Position numbers and translations under genes: made by a program. Positions 1 through 11,123 of a stretch of DNA of 64,000 nt are shown here, in pieces. Location of the stretch: positions 53,139-117,138 of the forward strand of contig JAKOGH010001220.1 of assembly GCA_024811115.1 (NCBI GenBank). Direction: 5' to 3'. Source of the stretch: Terana coerulea. Taxonomy: Eukaryota > Basidiomycota > Agaricomycetes > Polyporales > Phanerochaetaceae. The notes under the pieces are model-generated. The model had not been told where the DNA came from. It ran no database searches and saw only the letters and a program-made list of their open reading frames with translations. Within the stretch, counting starts at the first letter, position 1; each line of letters starts with the position of its first letter.

Positions 1-42
1 GACAACGACGAGCCTGGGCTGTGACTCGTCGTGGCAGGCGAT

Positions 43-2531
43 ATGGCTTCCTCTCCGTCGCACAGATCTACTGCGTCCACCTCTCAGACACGTCTCGCAC
101 CGCCTACTCCTGACCAGCGGCCCAGGAGAATGACCTCCCTTCACTGCCGCCTCCCTGCACCCCTTGACCTTGTTAGTAATCTACTCGAAACGTATTTGCA
201 GAAATCTTTAATTAATGTATGAGCAGCCAGAAGCGGTGAATTACAATGGCCAAGGACGTAGGCCACCGTCGCCTCTACGCAATGCATTTACCGCGGATCA
301 CGAGGCAGACGACGTTAGCATGGATGGATCCGACCCTGGCTTCGACGATTCACAGGATTGGGGACCTAGGCCGACATCACCCTCACCATCCATCGGCCAG
401 TTTGCTGCGAACTTCGCGCAGAGAGTCAACTCGCTGGTTGGCAACATATCTACCCCACGAACGCCTCATTTACCCACGGACGAAGAGCTCGAGGCTGAGG
501 CAGAGCGCGAAAGGGATCGAAGCAGACGTGAAGCCGAGCGCATACTGACCCGGGAGGCGGAGACAAAACGCCTGGAAGAGCGGGTCCTCGCAATGCTGGA
601 TAACGACATGAGAAGAACCATGACCCCTCCGCAAGCCCCAGCTATGTCGCCGCAACCTCAGCCTCCGTCTCCATCTGGCTCCAACAAGGAGGGGACGGGC
701 TGGCTATCTGCTTTCAAGATCAAGAGCAAGCTCACACCCACCAAGGAACTCACACCAGCTCAACAGATCATACACGAAACGAAAGTCCGTGACAAGGAGA
801 TGGAAAAGGAGGAGAAGAAACTCGAGAAAGAGAAGAAGGAAATGGAGAAGGAGATGAAGAAGATCGTCAAGAAACAAAGCAAGCAGAGGAGCGGCGATTG
901 GCCTGCCTCACCGGAAGGCAAGTTTAACGACCCTGCGTTTATGAAGTTGCAATCGCCCCCGCGACAGTCTCCAGCACCGCCCCGCCCAATGAGTTCTTCA
1001 TCGAACCTTGGTACACCTCCGAGGCAACTGAGCATGCCCCCGAGCCTTGCTCCATCACCTATGCGTCCCGATGGCCGGGCTTCATCTCCTGGACGCTCAG
1101 GTCCCCCACTGTACGCTCAGTTCAACGCTGAGGGAGCGCTGGATGTTCCTACCACACTGTTGACCATTGCAACGCGGTTTGAGAAGTTGGAGAGGTGGAC
1201 GGTTGGTCATGTTCGTGCATTGGAAGAACGGATGGACGACGTCGAACGGTGGCTCGTGGAGAAGGAGAAGGATAAAGAGGCTCAGGCACAGTCTGGCTCC
1301 GGAACTGTCATGAGGCATCAGACCGGAGAACCTGCAACCTTGGAAGCCGCCATTCATGAGCTCAGGGACGAGCTGGCGGAAGTACAAGGTCGCATTGGCG
1401 AACTTGGTAGGGGAGATGGCAAAGGCGGTTATCGCTCCGGGCAATCTAGCGTCTGGGCCATCGCGCAGCTCTGCAGCGATCGGCCGAGCACCGTCTGCAA
1501 GCTCTTCAGTTGCTGTTCGGTCTATCTCGAGCTCGGTCTCAACTGCCCCACGCACATCGACCCCACCCAGGAAAGAGGCCAGCCTCTCACCAGTCACTAC
1601 ACCCTCCGTGCCATCTGCGTCTTCCAGAACCCGACTTCCATACCCCACAGGAGATTACGCCACGCCTCCTGGCAGTGTACATCTTAACCACAGCGCTTTC
1701 TCACCGACGGGTTCACCGCCTACTCAAGACGAGCTCGGTCGCCGCGTCTCCATCTCCGGTTTGCCCAGTGACACAGACTACTTCCCTTCTTTTGGAAATT
1801 CCCCATCAGGTGGGCCTTCGTCGCAGGCTGCGAGTCCGCCGTCTCTTCCACCACCGCCTTTGCGTGCAGACTTCAGGCAAGCCAGCGTCAGTCCAACTCC
1901 CAGAAAGCGCTATACGGTTGCCCTCGGCGAACCTATCACTGGTCCGACAGCGGAGCGTGGCCGAGATCGCGATTCTTATGAACGACCACAGACGCCTCGC
2001 TCGCGCACCAACTCGCAGGACTACGGCGGCAATATGTTCTCCACGTCTCCGGTACCCATGTCCACTGGGTTGGACACTACGGATGACGAGTCCGATCGTG
2101 AAGAAACGATTGGCAAAGCTGCCGCTCGGCACTCCGGGCTTTCGATACCCAAGTTCAAAGGGCAGGAGAGTGACAGGAGCGCACAGCTGTCGCCATCCCA
2201 AGGATCCCAGCCAGGGAGACGCCGCCCAGTGTCGATGTACAGCACTCCAGCATCGTCCATGCACAACCTCGCTGCGCCAGCCCCGATTCGGCCTCTCAAC
2301 ACACGTCTCCGTTCGCGGTCTCGCTCGACAGACAAATTTGGCGCTGAGAGCGACTCGAGTAGTATTCCCCCTACGCCAACCTCTGGCAGGTTTGTTGATC
2401 CACTCTTGGTGCGCCGGCAGACAAAGGAGGCACAGGCGAGTGCAGTGCCACCCGCTCCGAAGGTCATGGCCGGAAAACCGAAGGTTCCTGTCGGGCAGCT
2501 GGTCGCTTTCTTCAACCAGGACAAGGTGTAG
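43..2531 (+). CDS. Disordered coiled-coil protein of unknown function
   Basis: I do not recognise this protein. It is Ser/Pro rich and low in complexity, with a very acidic/basic Glu/Lys/Arg coiled coil at about 480-600 and 770-900, and a second helical stretch at 1150-1410 (IATRFEKLERWTVGHVRALE), so a cytoskeletal or scaffold role is possible but not shown. A first exon 43-171 joined by a 55-base intron (172-226) to the frame entering at 227 keeps phase 0; otherwise the start is ATG 215. The gene could also begin left of the window. Near 1413 the frame changes by one base. Either a 43-base intron (GTAGGG at about 1411 to CTAG) or one extra G in a run of four explains it, and both restore a continuous frame to the TAG at 2529-2531. 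The last part is rich in SPTP and RSRS motifs. Confidence 0.6.
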
Positions 2532-2852
2532 CGATTGTCTTCGTCCACCCAAGTTTCAGTGGGATCTTTGTCTCTCTCCGTTATCGCGCCGTTGAGCTGT
2601 CGCACATATCACGTCGCTGTCCTATACCCCTTTGCTTACGCAGAGTTTCTTGTATCTGATGCTGGATTTATCTTTCACGAATACGTACATGACGGTGTCA
2701 CGATCTATATCCACGACTTGTAATGAACAGTGTTGTGTTGATGAAGTGGAAGAAATGTGCCATTAAAAAGCAGCTGTCATACATTTATCACTGACGGTAT
2801 AAAGCGCATACAGTCGCAAAGTTTATGCGGTTCCGACCACCCAGGGGCCCAC

Positions 2853-4073
2853 CTATTCCTTCTCGTGATTACGCGATATATCTGGAAATTTCGACTGAAC
2901 CCCCCTGGCAGATTGGGCCACGTCCCAAGCAACGCGCATAACGTGCCAGATCTTCTGATCTGAGACACCCAATTCCATCATGCAGACGCAAGTCTCGTAA
3001 ATCCTCTCGATTGATTTGTGGATGACGGTAGGGGGCAAAGTCAAGGCACTTGTGCGGCTCGCTGCCAGCATCCACGTCTTGTAGTCCAATCGCATGTTCG
3101 GTGCAGGCAAGCGCGGTACGAGCGACTGCATCAGCTGGACGTGGTTCCCGGTGTAGAAGAAGTTCAGGAGCGGGATGACGAGCTTGGGGTCGCGTACGCG
3201 AACGGTGAGAACGGGTAAGCGCAGCGAAGAGAGGGCGACGGTGGTTTCCTGGGGAGCACCGGGGTCGTGGACTTCTTCCTTCTTAACGAATTCGATCTTG
3301 CGCTCTCCCTTGGGATATGCCTTGATGTTACTGCAGTACATCGCGAGTACAAAGGCGTGAACTGGGTAGATCATCACTGTGCGATACTCTCGGTCGGGCC
3401 TGGCCCATGAGGCCGATCGCCGTTGAACCAACGCCAAGTAATGCGTTGCGCAACTACTGAGGGTGTAGTCGTCCACGACCACTTCCAGCTCTTTGGGCAA
3501 GACGGCGCTCGGTGTCCCGGTGAAAAACGTAGTCACCCAGCCACCAAGTCTAAAGTTTCATACGTAAGAACGCGTTGATACCGTAAGCCATGTCAGCGCA
3601 CCTGTAGTCGGCACTTGAGGCCCAAACAGCAGTCTTCAAGAGCTCCAAAGGCATATGCGCGAACGATGGTTCGAGGCTATGCAGCAGCTCTAAGTCGACC
3701 CCTGGAGTAGCGTGCTGGGGAAGCTTTTGGAGCCACTCTTGAAACTTGCCAGAGGCCCAATATTCGCCGGTCTGAATCATATTCCACTTCGGGGCACTAT
3801 TCCACACGCGTTTAGGAAAGGCAGCCTTCGTTTCGCCACTTGGACCTCGAATCCCTGCAAGTCCTCCCCACCAACGACCATTCCTTCGCGGAAGCGGCGT
3901 CTTCTCTTGCCCTGTCGGATGACGGACCGAGATATCTTGAGAGACGCGGCCGCCGAGGGTAAGTGAGGGGGACGCGAGAGGAGGTTAGGATTCTTGATCA
4001 CTGCCACGGCCGCCGAGGGCAAGTGACGGGGACGCGGGAGGAGGTTAGGATTCTTGATCACTGCCACGGCCAT
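2853..4073 (-). CDS. Clp1-like protein, copy A
   Basis: Member of the basidiomycete Clp1 (clampless1) family. In Coprinopsis and Ustilago, Clp1 acts downstream of the mating-type homeodomain factors in clamp and dikaryon development; many paralogues have no known role. Family-like features are the basic stretch RQGKRRRRFREG near the N-terminus, LGGWVTTFFTGTPSAVLPKE, the block MIYPVHAFVLAMYCSN, the repeat-like LLNFFYTGNHVQLMQSLVPR, and a C-terminal helix ending IWHVMRVAWDVAQSA. Two exons are joined by an intron at about 3550-3601 (GTGCGC to TTTAG). The frame from ATG 4073 and the frame at 3800 differ, so a small intron or a one-base break lies near 3830-3900. A 60-base tandem duplication (3960-4079) encodes a 20-residue repeat right after the start. 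Stop TAG 2853-2855. Paralogues lie at 54165 and 57014. Confidence 0.72.
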
Positions 4074-4079
4074 GGTGGG
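3960..4079. repeat. 60-base tandem duplication in the Clp1-like A N-terminus
   Basis: Two adjacent 60-base copies (3960-4019 and 4020-4079) differ at only a few positions and share GAGGTTAGGATTCTTGATCA. On the minus strand they encode two 20-residue units that both contain AVAVIKNPNLL and end HLPSA. Because 60 is a multiple of three, the duplication keeps the frame. Confidence 0.9.
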
Positions 4080-5580
4080 TGGCAATGGTCGAACTGGGAA
4101 AGGGCTCTGAGCGGGTTGTTGCCTCTCGGTGCTGAAAGGGTCTGGTATAAGTACCCGAGCGGCGCAAAAGAGTGCATTGTTCTGCGTACGCGTGTTTCGG
4201 CACCTGTTAGACGTCGAGAGGCGCAACGACGATTGGAAACTGCCTTTCATGGGACAAGCCAAAGGCGCGCCCACAGTGCCAAACAAACAGTGTGTACACA
4301 GTTGCCCATGTGAAGACCTTGTTAAACGTCGGGTTTCCTTGTTCTTGAGCTCCGAATATTCTGAAACAGAGCAACAGAGCAACCGTCGTAGCTGAAAACA
4401 ACGAAGCAGTGAAGTCAGGACCAATGCAAGTTAGGCTTAGAGTGAGCGTCTAGCTCGGAGAGACAAAGGAACGCACGTCAATCCTCCGCAACTGGTACGA
4501 AAAGCTATATTGAGCAATGCAGATCTTCTTGGCTTCCTTCAAGAGTTTCTGTGAATGTCTTAGGTAAACTCTGGTCGTGGCTGTGACAGACATGAGGCCC
4601 GTGAGAAAGTTGCCCCAACAGTAATATGGACATTCTCAGTCGTAAGAGACATTTCAGATATGCTAGAGACAAGCTAAACCATTATTGAACGATCATGGGG
4701 CAAAGTATCAGGAAGGAATGGCCATAATATAACGCGAGTACATCAGGACGTACAGCCATAGTCACGTCGCGGTGGGCAGTGATTTAAATGCAAAGCATCG
4801 ACGTCCTGCCAGTCCATCCAGTAAGCTGAGAAGGATAAATTATTTGGGATAGTATTCAGCTGGAATGCAAGAAGAACACAGTTGGATGATGGGGCTCCGA
4901 GCTGAATCCGCCTGTGAGTTGACACTGGCGTGAACAAACAAGCGATATTTCCAGGACATGAAAATACTCACCGCTGTTACGGTTAAAGTCGAAGCTGATC
5001 GTCGTGAGATAAAACATCTCCTATGATTAAAACGATTTGTCCGTTTTGCTGATTCCTCTGCAAGTCCAACCAGCGAGATGCATCATGGCAGTGAGCAAGC
5101 GTCGAACCGTGCGAAATATGCGAAAACGTTAACGCCACAATGCTTTTGGATAGCGCCCAAATGCTGAGGAGGCGCCTATTTGCAGGGAACTGCAAGCGGG
5201 GCCGAAGGCCCGAATTCACAGGTGATTGCTGGAACAAGCTTGAGAGTTACAATTTGGGAAATATGCTACTACCTGCTTAGGCTTTCCAATACTTTGAAAT
5301 ATATTCAGAGGTTTTTCCGCATGTTACCTGGCTTGTTCGATCAGTTGCCGGGCTGCTATAGTGCCTCCAAGTCCATCCAGCTTTGTCTGATGTCCGCGAC
5401 TCCGGTGTACGTTTGATCGGAAGCAAATTCCCATAATACAAAGCACTCATACTGTTTATTGCCCATACATAGGACCTCAGATTGTCTGAAATAATGGAGG
5501 GTAGACGCCAATAGACACTACACCACGTCCTGCGGCTTTGTGCAACAGTAAGCTCGTCAAACCTCCACTAACCGCATTGC
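4074..5580. other. Intergenic, no gene recognised
   Basis: I see no conserved coding stretch on either strand. The left end should hold the promoter of the Clp1-like A gene; a TATA-like GTACTTATACC (minus strand) lies about 75 bases upstream of its start. The right end is the 3' flank of the F-box gene. Confidence 0.5.
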
Positions 5581-7056
5581 TCATCCAATCAGGATACCTC
5601 CACAATCAATACCAGCAACTGTCATCAGACCGAATCCCATGTCGATTGCCCATAAACTAAGGCAGCCATCTTGTCGGCTATAGACACGGGGCGTCCGGGA
5701 ATCGCTCCGAACTTTAAGATGAAGTCCGGGAAGATACTTGTGCTGGAACAACGATGCGCGTCGCCAAACCTTGAGCACTAGCTCTCTGAACGTGCCCTCG
5801 TCGTGCAGCGGTCCCAGCGCGTAGTACAGGCCGCGAAGCAGCGCCTGATCAATGCGCCTCCAATCCGCGTGCTTGAACTGATAACCGTGGACTACGTGAA
5901 GCGTTATGGACTGAAGCGCTTTGTTGGAGCTTGCAGAGAGCGTTGCCAGCAGCCGCCAGCAGGCCATCCAGGCGCCGTTCTCCACATCTGCAGCGTTGTA
6001 CTTGGCGTGGAGATGAAGGGTACGGAGAGCTGTGCAGCATGAGAGATCGATCAAAGCAGAGTTAATCGTCCCTGGCCGTCGCAAAGCATAGTGAATTCAG
6101 AATGTCACGCGCAAGATAGATGAGTACTCACTGCCACAATCAACACTGAAGGAAAGTTGGTGGATGGTGGGACCAACAGCCCGAAACACACGGCACAATA
6201 GATGCTGTGAAACTTCTATCTTCTCCATGTTCAGCGTACGCAGGTTCCGCACTGCGGAAGAGGTCAAGATATTGGTCCATACCTGCCCTTCCGGGTTGGA
6301 AATCATAGTAACCGAATGGACAGCAGTTTGAGACGGGATCAAGGAGTGAATTAGGTCAGAAGCTCGTCGAGTACTGTATTCCTGAATGTAAAACCCGACA
6401 GTGACATCTGATATTTGAGCGAAACATCTGAGCAGTTCGGAAGGGGAGATTGCTGGGTGGCATAGACCATGAAAACCAGACAGCTCCAAAGTCCGGATAG
6501 AGGAGATCTGAGGTATAGCTGGGGTGGCATGAAAGGGACCTGTCGGGAAAACATCCTGTAGAACGACGTGCTTCAGGTTTGGGATGTGAGAGACCATAGA
6601 AACTAAGAGAGATGAATGGACACCACTGGTCCCATTCGAAAAGGTGTAGAGCGTAAGCGTAAGCTTCTTGACAGTAACTGCGATGTCTGGGGAGCGCTGG
6701 AGAAAACCGTGAAGCATGGGCAAGGTTTTGTAAGGAGTGGTGGGGTGTCCTCCGGCGCAGTTTGGGCAATTTGCTACCGAGCTGACCTCCCAACCTGTAA
6801 CAAAGTCGAGGGAGGCAAAGTCATACCCGGCATTGATAGCGGGTGGTGTATCAACGCTGCTTCAAAAGAGTAGGATATATGCTGGAATAGGTGGCGTCGG
6901 GCCTGTAGGCTCCATGCGCGTGAAACCAGTGTGCATGACAGTGCGTCTTCCAGAAACGGTTTTGACTTGGTAGATGAACTTTCGGAGTTTAGGGTCTCTG
7001 TCGGTGTTAAGCTCGGCAAGAACGCAATCTATGAGCTCGGGAGGTAGTTGAGCCAT
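5581..7056 (-). CDS. F-box protein with LRR-like C-terminal region
   Basis: Typical Agaricomycete F-box protein, presumed substrate adaptor of an SCF ubiquitin ligase through Skp1. The N-terminus MAQLPPELIDCVLAELNTD is the first F-box helix, and TLVSRAWSLQARRHLFQHIS its end. Downstream come leucine-rich stretches such as VKKLTLTLYTF, IPNLKHVVLQDVF, ISSIRTLELSGFHG, LRTLNMEKIEV and CTALRTLHLHAKY, as in degenerate LRR proteins. One clear intron lies at about 6072-6131 (GTGAGT to CCAG). Two frame changes, near 6990 (inside the F-box) and near 6850, are not explained by convincing introns, so the gene either carries sequence errors or is decaying. The coding frame between them reads AGYDFASLDFVTGWEVSS. 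Stop TGA 5581-5583. No specific target can be named. Confidence 0.68.
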
Positions 7057-7765
7057 TTTCTCCGTGGTATACAACTAATTAACACCGCCACTTGAAGTAA
7101 GCCGTAGAGGTCGTAGAGGCTTGTTGTGGGCCTGAGCGGCATGATCTGTTCTACAATCGACGGTGTCAATTGTGTGCTGTGAGATAGGCGAATAGAAATA
7201 CCAATGATGCGACGTCGAAACACGCTTCAGATCGGGTCGTGTCAGAAGTGTGGCGAGTGGCGACGACTTCAACAGACAGCGGCTGGGGACTTCCAAGGAA
7301 CTTCTCACAGTTCCAGAAAGCTTCGATTAAGATGATTGGCAGAACAAGTCAGGATGGATCCTTCCGCGCAGGGGCACGATCTGGGTTCAAGTTCGAGTAA
7401 GGATGGCAGACAGTGGAAGTACGAAGTCAAGTCATGATCACGTCTGGGCTTGGCGTCTAGTGAAGCAGGTTAGGTTTGATCCACGCCACGGTTACGCGAC
7501 AGTCTCCTAGCCCCGCTCAGCCAGTACACGAAGAGGCTCAGGCTGCTCATCTACACACTTGAGATCGCTAAACGCAAAATGGGAAGTAAATATAAAGAGC
7601 GTACAATGGAAGTGCTATCAGTAAGTACATATGGTACATGTCTAGCGTGATATTACACAGTCGGAAGAGAAAAAGTATTACAATGAGCGCGTATAATCAA
7701 GCCTTCTATCCACATATTAGAGCATCATTCGTCAGCGCGAATATCGGTCTTCAAACCCCTGCTCG

Positions 7766-10149
7766 TTATTCAAGACGTCGCCGCGACCTTGGTCTTGATG
7801 ACGTCCACCACACCCGGCTCAGCGAGGGTGGAAAGGTCGCCGAGCTGGTCGCCTCGCCCGCGATGATCTTGCGCATGATGCGGCGCATGATCTTGCCCGA
7901 GCGAGTCTTAGGCAGGTCGGAGACAACGTAGATCTTCTTGGGAGAGGCGAAGGGACCGATGACCTTGCGGACCTGGAGGACGAGGTCCTTAATGAGACCA
8001 GCCTCGTTGTTGGGGTCGTACTTGAACCAACTATAGAGGTGTTATCAGACCCTCTGCGTTCGAACGGCAAGAAGAATGTACGTACGGCTTGAGAGTGACG
8101 AAGGCGTGCACGGCTTGGCCGGTGAGCTCGTCGTTGGCTCCGATAACAGCAGCCTCGGCAACACCGTCGAAAAGGATGAGGGCAGACTCGATTTCAGCAG
8201 TAGACAGACGGTGACCAGAGACGTTGATGACATCTGTGAGATAGATTTATATGTGGTCAGCGTAGTCCTTGGTATGGGTCGTAAGCACCTACCATCGACA
8301 CGGCCCTTGATCCAAATGTAGCCGTCCTTGTCACGGACGGCACCGTCTCCGGTGTAGAAGTAGCCAGGGTAGGGCTACAATGCTGAATTAGTCGTTTGCG
8401 TTGCACAAGAGCCGATATCACTCACCCTCAGGTAGACGTCCAACCACCTGTTGTGGTCCTGCCAGCAGCTGCGCGCAATCGACGGCCACGTGTTCTTGAA
8501 CACCAGCACGCCCTCGACGTTGTCGCCCTCGAGCTCCTTGCCCGTGACCGGGTCGAGTAGCGCCGCCTCAATGCCCAGGAACGGCACCGTCGCCGAGCCG
8601 GGCTTGCACTCGATCGCGCCGGGGACGGGGGAGACGACGATCGAGCCCGTCTCGGTCTGGAAGAACGTGTCGACGATGGCAGCCTGCTTGCGCCCGACGT
8701 GGTCGTTGAGCCAGTGCCATGCCTCGGGGTTGATTGGCTCGCCGACGGAGCCGATGACGCGGAGCGAGCTCAGATCGGCCTTCTGGACGTGCTCCTCGCC
8801 GAGACGGCGAAGGAGGCGGACGGCGGTGGGCGCCGTGTAGAAGTGAGTGAGCTTGTGCTGGTCGATGGTGTCCCAGAAGCGAGAGGGCGTCGGGTAGACG
8901 GGTGTGGACTCAAAGACGACGGTGGCGATGCCGTTTGCGAGCGGGCCGTAGACAAGGTAGCTACAGGGTGTTTGTCAGATACTTGAAGACTTCATGGACT
9001 ATTGAGATGAATACTCACGTGTGACCAGTGATCCAGCCGAGATCAGCCATGCAGCCGAACTTGTCGTCGGGGTGCACGTCAAAGACATACTTGACGGACA
9101 TGGCTGCACCGAGCATGAAGCCACCAATGGTGTGCATGATACCCTTCGGCTTGCCAGTGGATCCGGAAGTCTGAAGAAATAGTCAGCTTCCGTGTACAAC
9201 GACTGGTATCCAAGGCACTTACGTAGAGGATGAACAGCGGGTCCTCAGAGTTCAACAGCGCCGGCGGGCAGAAGTTGGGCACCTTCGCGGACTCCTCGTG
9301 CCACCAGCTGTCGCGGCCCTCGACAAAGTTCACGGGGCTGCCGGTGTGCTTGAGCACGAGCACGTGCTCGACGAGCGGGCACTTGTCAAGTGCCTTATCC
9401 GCGAGCTGCTTGATCGCGATCGCGCGCCCGCCGCGGCGGCCCTCGTCCGCGGTGAGCACGACGCGCGACTTGCAGTCGTTGATGCGGTCGCTGAGCGACT
9501 CGGCGGAGAAGCCGGCGAAGACGACGGAGTGCACGGCGCCGATGCGCGCGCACGCGAGGAACGCGGCGACCGCCTGCCAGGTCATGGGCATGTAGATCGT
9601 CACGGTCTCGCCCTGCTTGACGCCCCATGCCTTGAGGATGTTTGCGATCTGGGAGACCTCGCGGAGGAGCTCTCCGTAGCTGATGTTGCGGCCTTGGCCG
9701 GGCTCGTCCGCCTCGTAGATGATGGCAGTCTGAAAACAGTCATTAATAAATACGAAACGGTGCGAGGTCCGGAGGGTCGGACATACCTTGTCGGGGTTCT
9801 GGTACGCCCAGCGGTCAACGCAGTTGTACGAAGCGTTGATGTATCCCTCAGGGAACCAGTGGATGTCGCCGCCCTCGAACGAGCCGCTGCGGACAGTGTG
9901 GAAGGGGCGGTCCCAGTGGAGGAGCTCCCGAGCCATCTGCAGAATTTGAAGTAAGCATGCAGTTCCGAGAAATGGGAATATTGCACTACATACCTTGCCC
10001 CACCACTTGTCTGCATTGGGACCCACGGTCTCAGCGTGGGCCTTCTTGTAAGCCTCCATGTTGGGCCCGATGTAGGGAACCTCAGTGCCCTGGGTCAGGC
10101 GCGGAGGGACAGGGTGCGCGGCGACCTCATCGTAGTTCACGTTCGACAT
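7766..10149 (-). CDS. acs1: Acetyl-CoA synthetase (AMP-forming), copy 1
   Basis: Makes acetyl-CoA from acetate, ATP and CoA through acetyl-AMP, feeding the glyoxylate cycle, lipids and histone acetylation. Eight exons fit: 10149-9994, 9936-9787, 9729-9223, 9170-9019, 8960-8426, 8374-8293, 8233-8086 and 8030 to the end, giving about 663 residues, the usual length. Visible motifs are the N-terminal ACS domain (DKWWGK), the phosphate loop [10 protein letters not shown] split by the intron at 9171-9222, [32 protein letters not shown] and the catalytic lysine in TRSGKIMRR. The acyl-pocket motif reads DTFFQTETG; other fungal enzymes and copy 2 have Trp at the second F (about residue 422). Near 7850 one base is missing compared with copy 2 (GAGGCG for GAGGGCG), replacing the last ~27 residues and ending at TAA 7766; the intended stop is TGA 7770-7772. 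Introns 5 and 7 are absent from copy 2. Confidence 0.95.
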
Positions 10150-10285
10150 GTTTGCTCTGGATTAATCTAGGAGTATAGGAGTTGCTCTAGGGGTGCCGCG
10201 AAGGAAGAACGCTCTGCTGAAGGCGGGGTAGTCGAGGCGGATTGGAGTCGGCAGACGACTTGAGGAATAGCTCGCCCGGTGCCAT

Positions 10286-10297
10286 CGTATATATACG
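10286..10297 (-). promoter_or_regulatory. TATA element of acs1
   Basis: Perfect palindrome CGTATATATACG lies 137 bases upstream of the acs1 start codon, a plausible core promoter element. It is palindromic, so it gives no orientation; the gene context does. Confidence 0.5.
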
Positions 10298-11123
10298 CTA
10301 CCTCGCACATACTGCAATTACAGTATGTCTTGCGCGCCCAGGCCGCCAGCAACACCCGTTCTGCCTGTACCAGTGCAGGAGTAACTCGACGCTATTCCCC
10401 ATGCCAAATTCACCTCTGGCCTCCCGTGCTTCTCCCCGTAGTAAGCTGTCAGGCCGTCAGTCGCACGTCGATCACGAAGATTTTACTGCTCACCAGAACT
10501 GCAAATCATGGGCGCGGAGGGGCGCGGGCGGGGTAGATCCAGGACGCATCAGCGATACCAACGCGCATTTTTCTGCTTGACACGCCCCATCAGCTGTCGA
10601 CGGACACCACTCCTTGACACCCCACGCGGACTCGTCCTCGCTGCACAATACTTGAGGCGACAAATGTGCATTGGACCCGGGGTCGTTGATAGCCAGTCGC
10701 GCACTGTTGCACGAGTTTGATGGCCGCTATACACTCCTCGTTTATCTTTGACGTTTTGAGACAGATGGCGGGTTGGATACAGAGCGTTTACTCTGGCCCA
10801 TGTTGGTACTCCTGGCCGAACATGACTTTGCAGAGATTCATGATTGGCAGGGTCATGATCCCACGGCTCCGATGTCGTCGGCCAATTAGGGTAGGTGGTG
10901 GGCCGTCCAATCAGCGTCGACTATTGAAGGCGCGTTTGGTGGCTTGGCCAAGCACCTTGACACCTTAGGAGTATGTGAGCTGCAGTCGCGGGACCGATGT
11001 CGATAGGAGCAAGCCAAGAGTGCGATAGTCGATAGGTAATATGTAATAAGTACAAAGCAAGGAGTAACGTATTCAAAACACGAAAGTACTCAGCGAAGAT
11101 AGCGAGATCACGACCCAAGACAT
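10298..11123. other. Intergenic, acs1 upstream region
   Basis: No coding stretch recognised. It lies between the acs1 promoter and the 3' end of the DUF2461 gene, and should hold the acs1 control region. Two CCAAT-type motifs (CCAATTAGGG near 10880 and TCCAATCAGC near 10907) are present, but I cannot show they are functional. Confidence 0.45.

Noticed and set aside
9298..9954. Plus-strand open frame of about 218 codons
   Set aside because: Antisense to acs1 exons 2 and 3, whose reading is certain.
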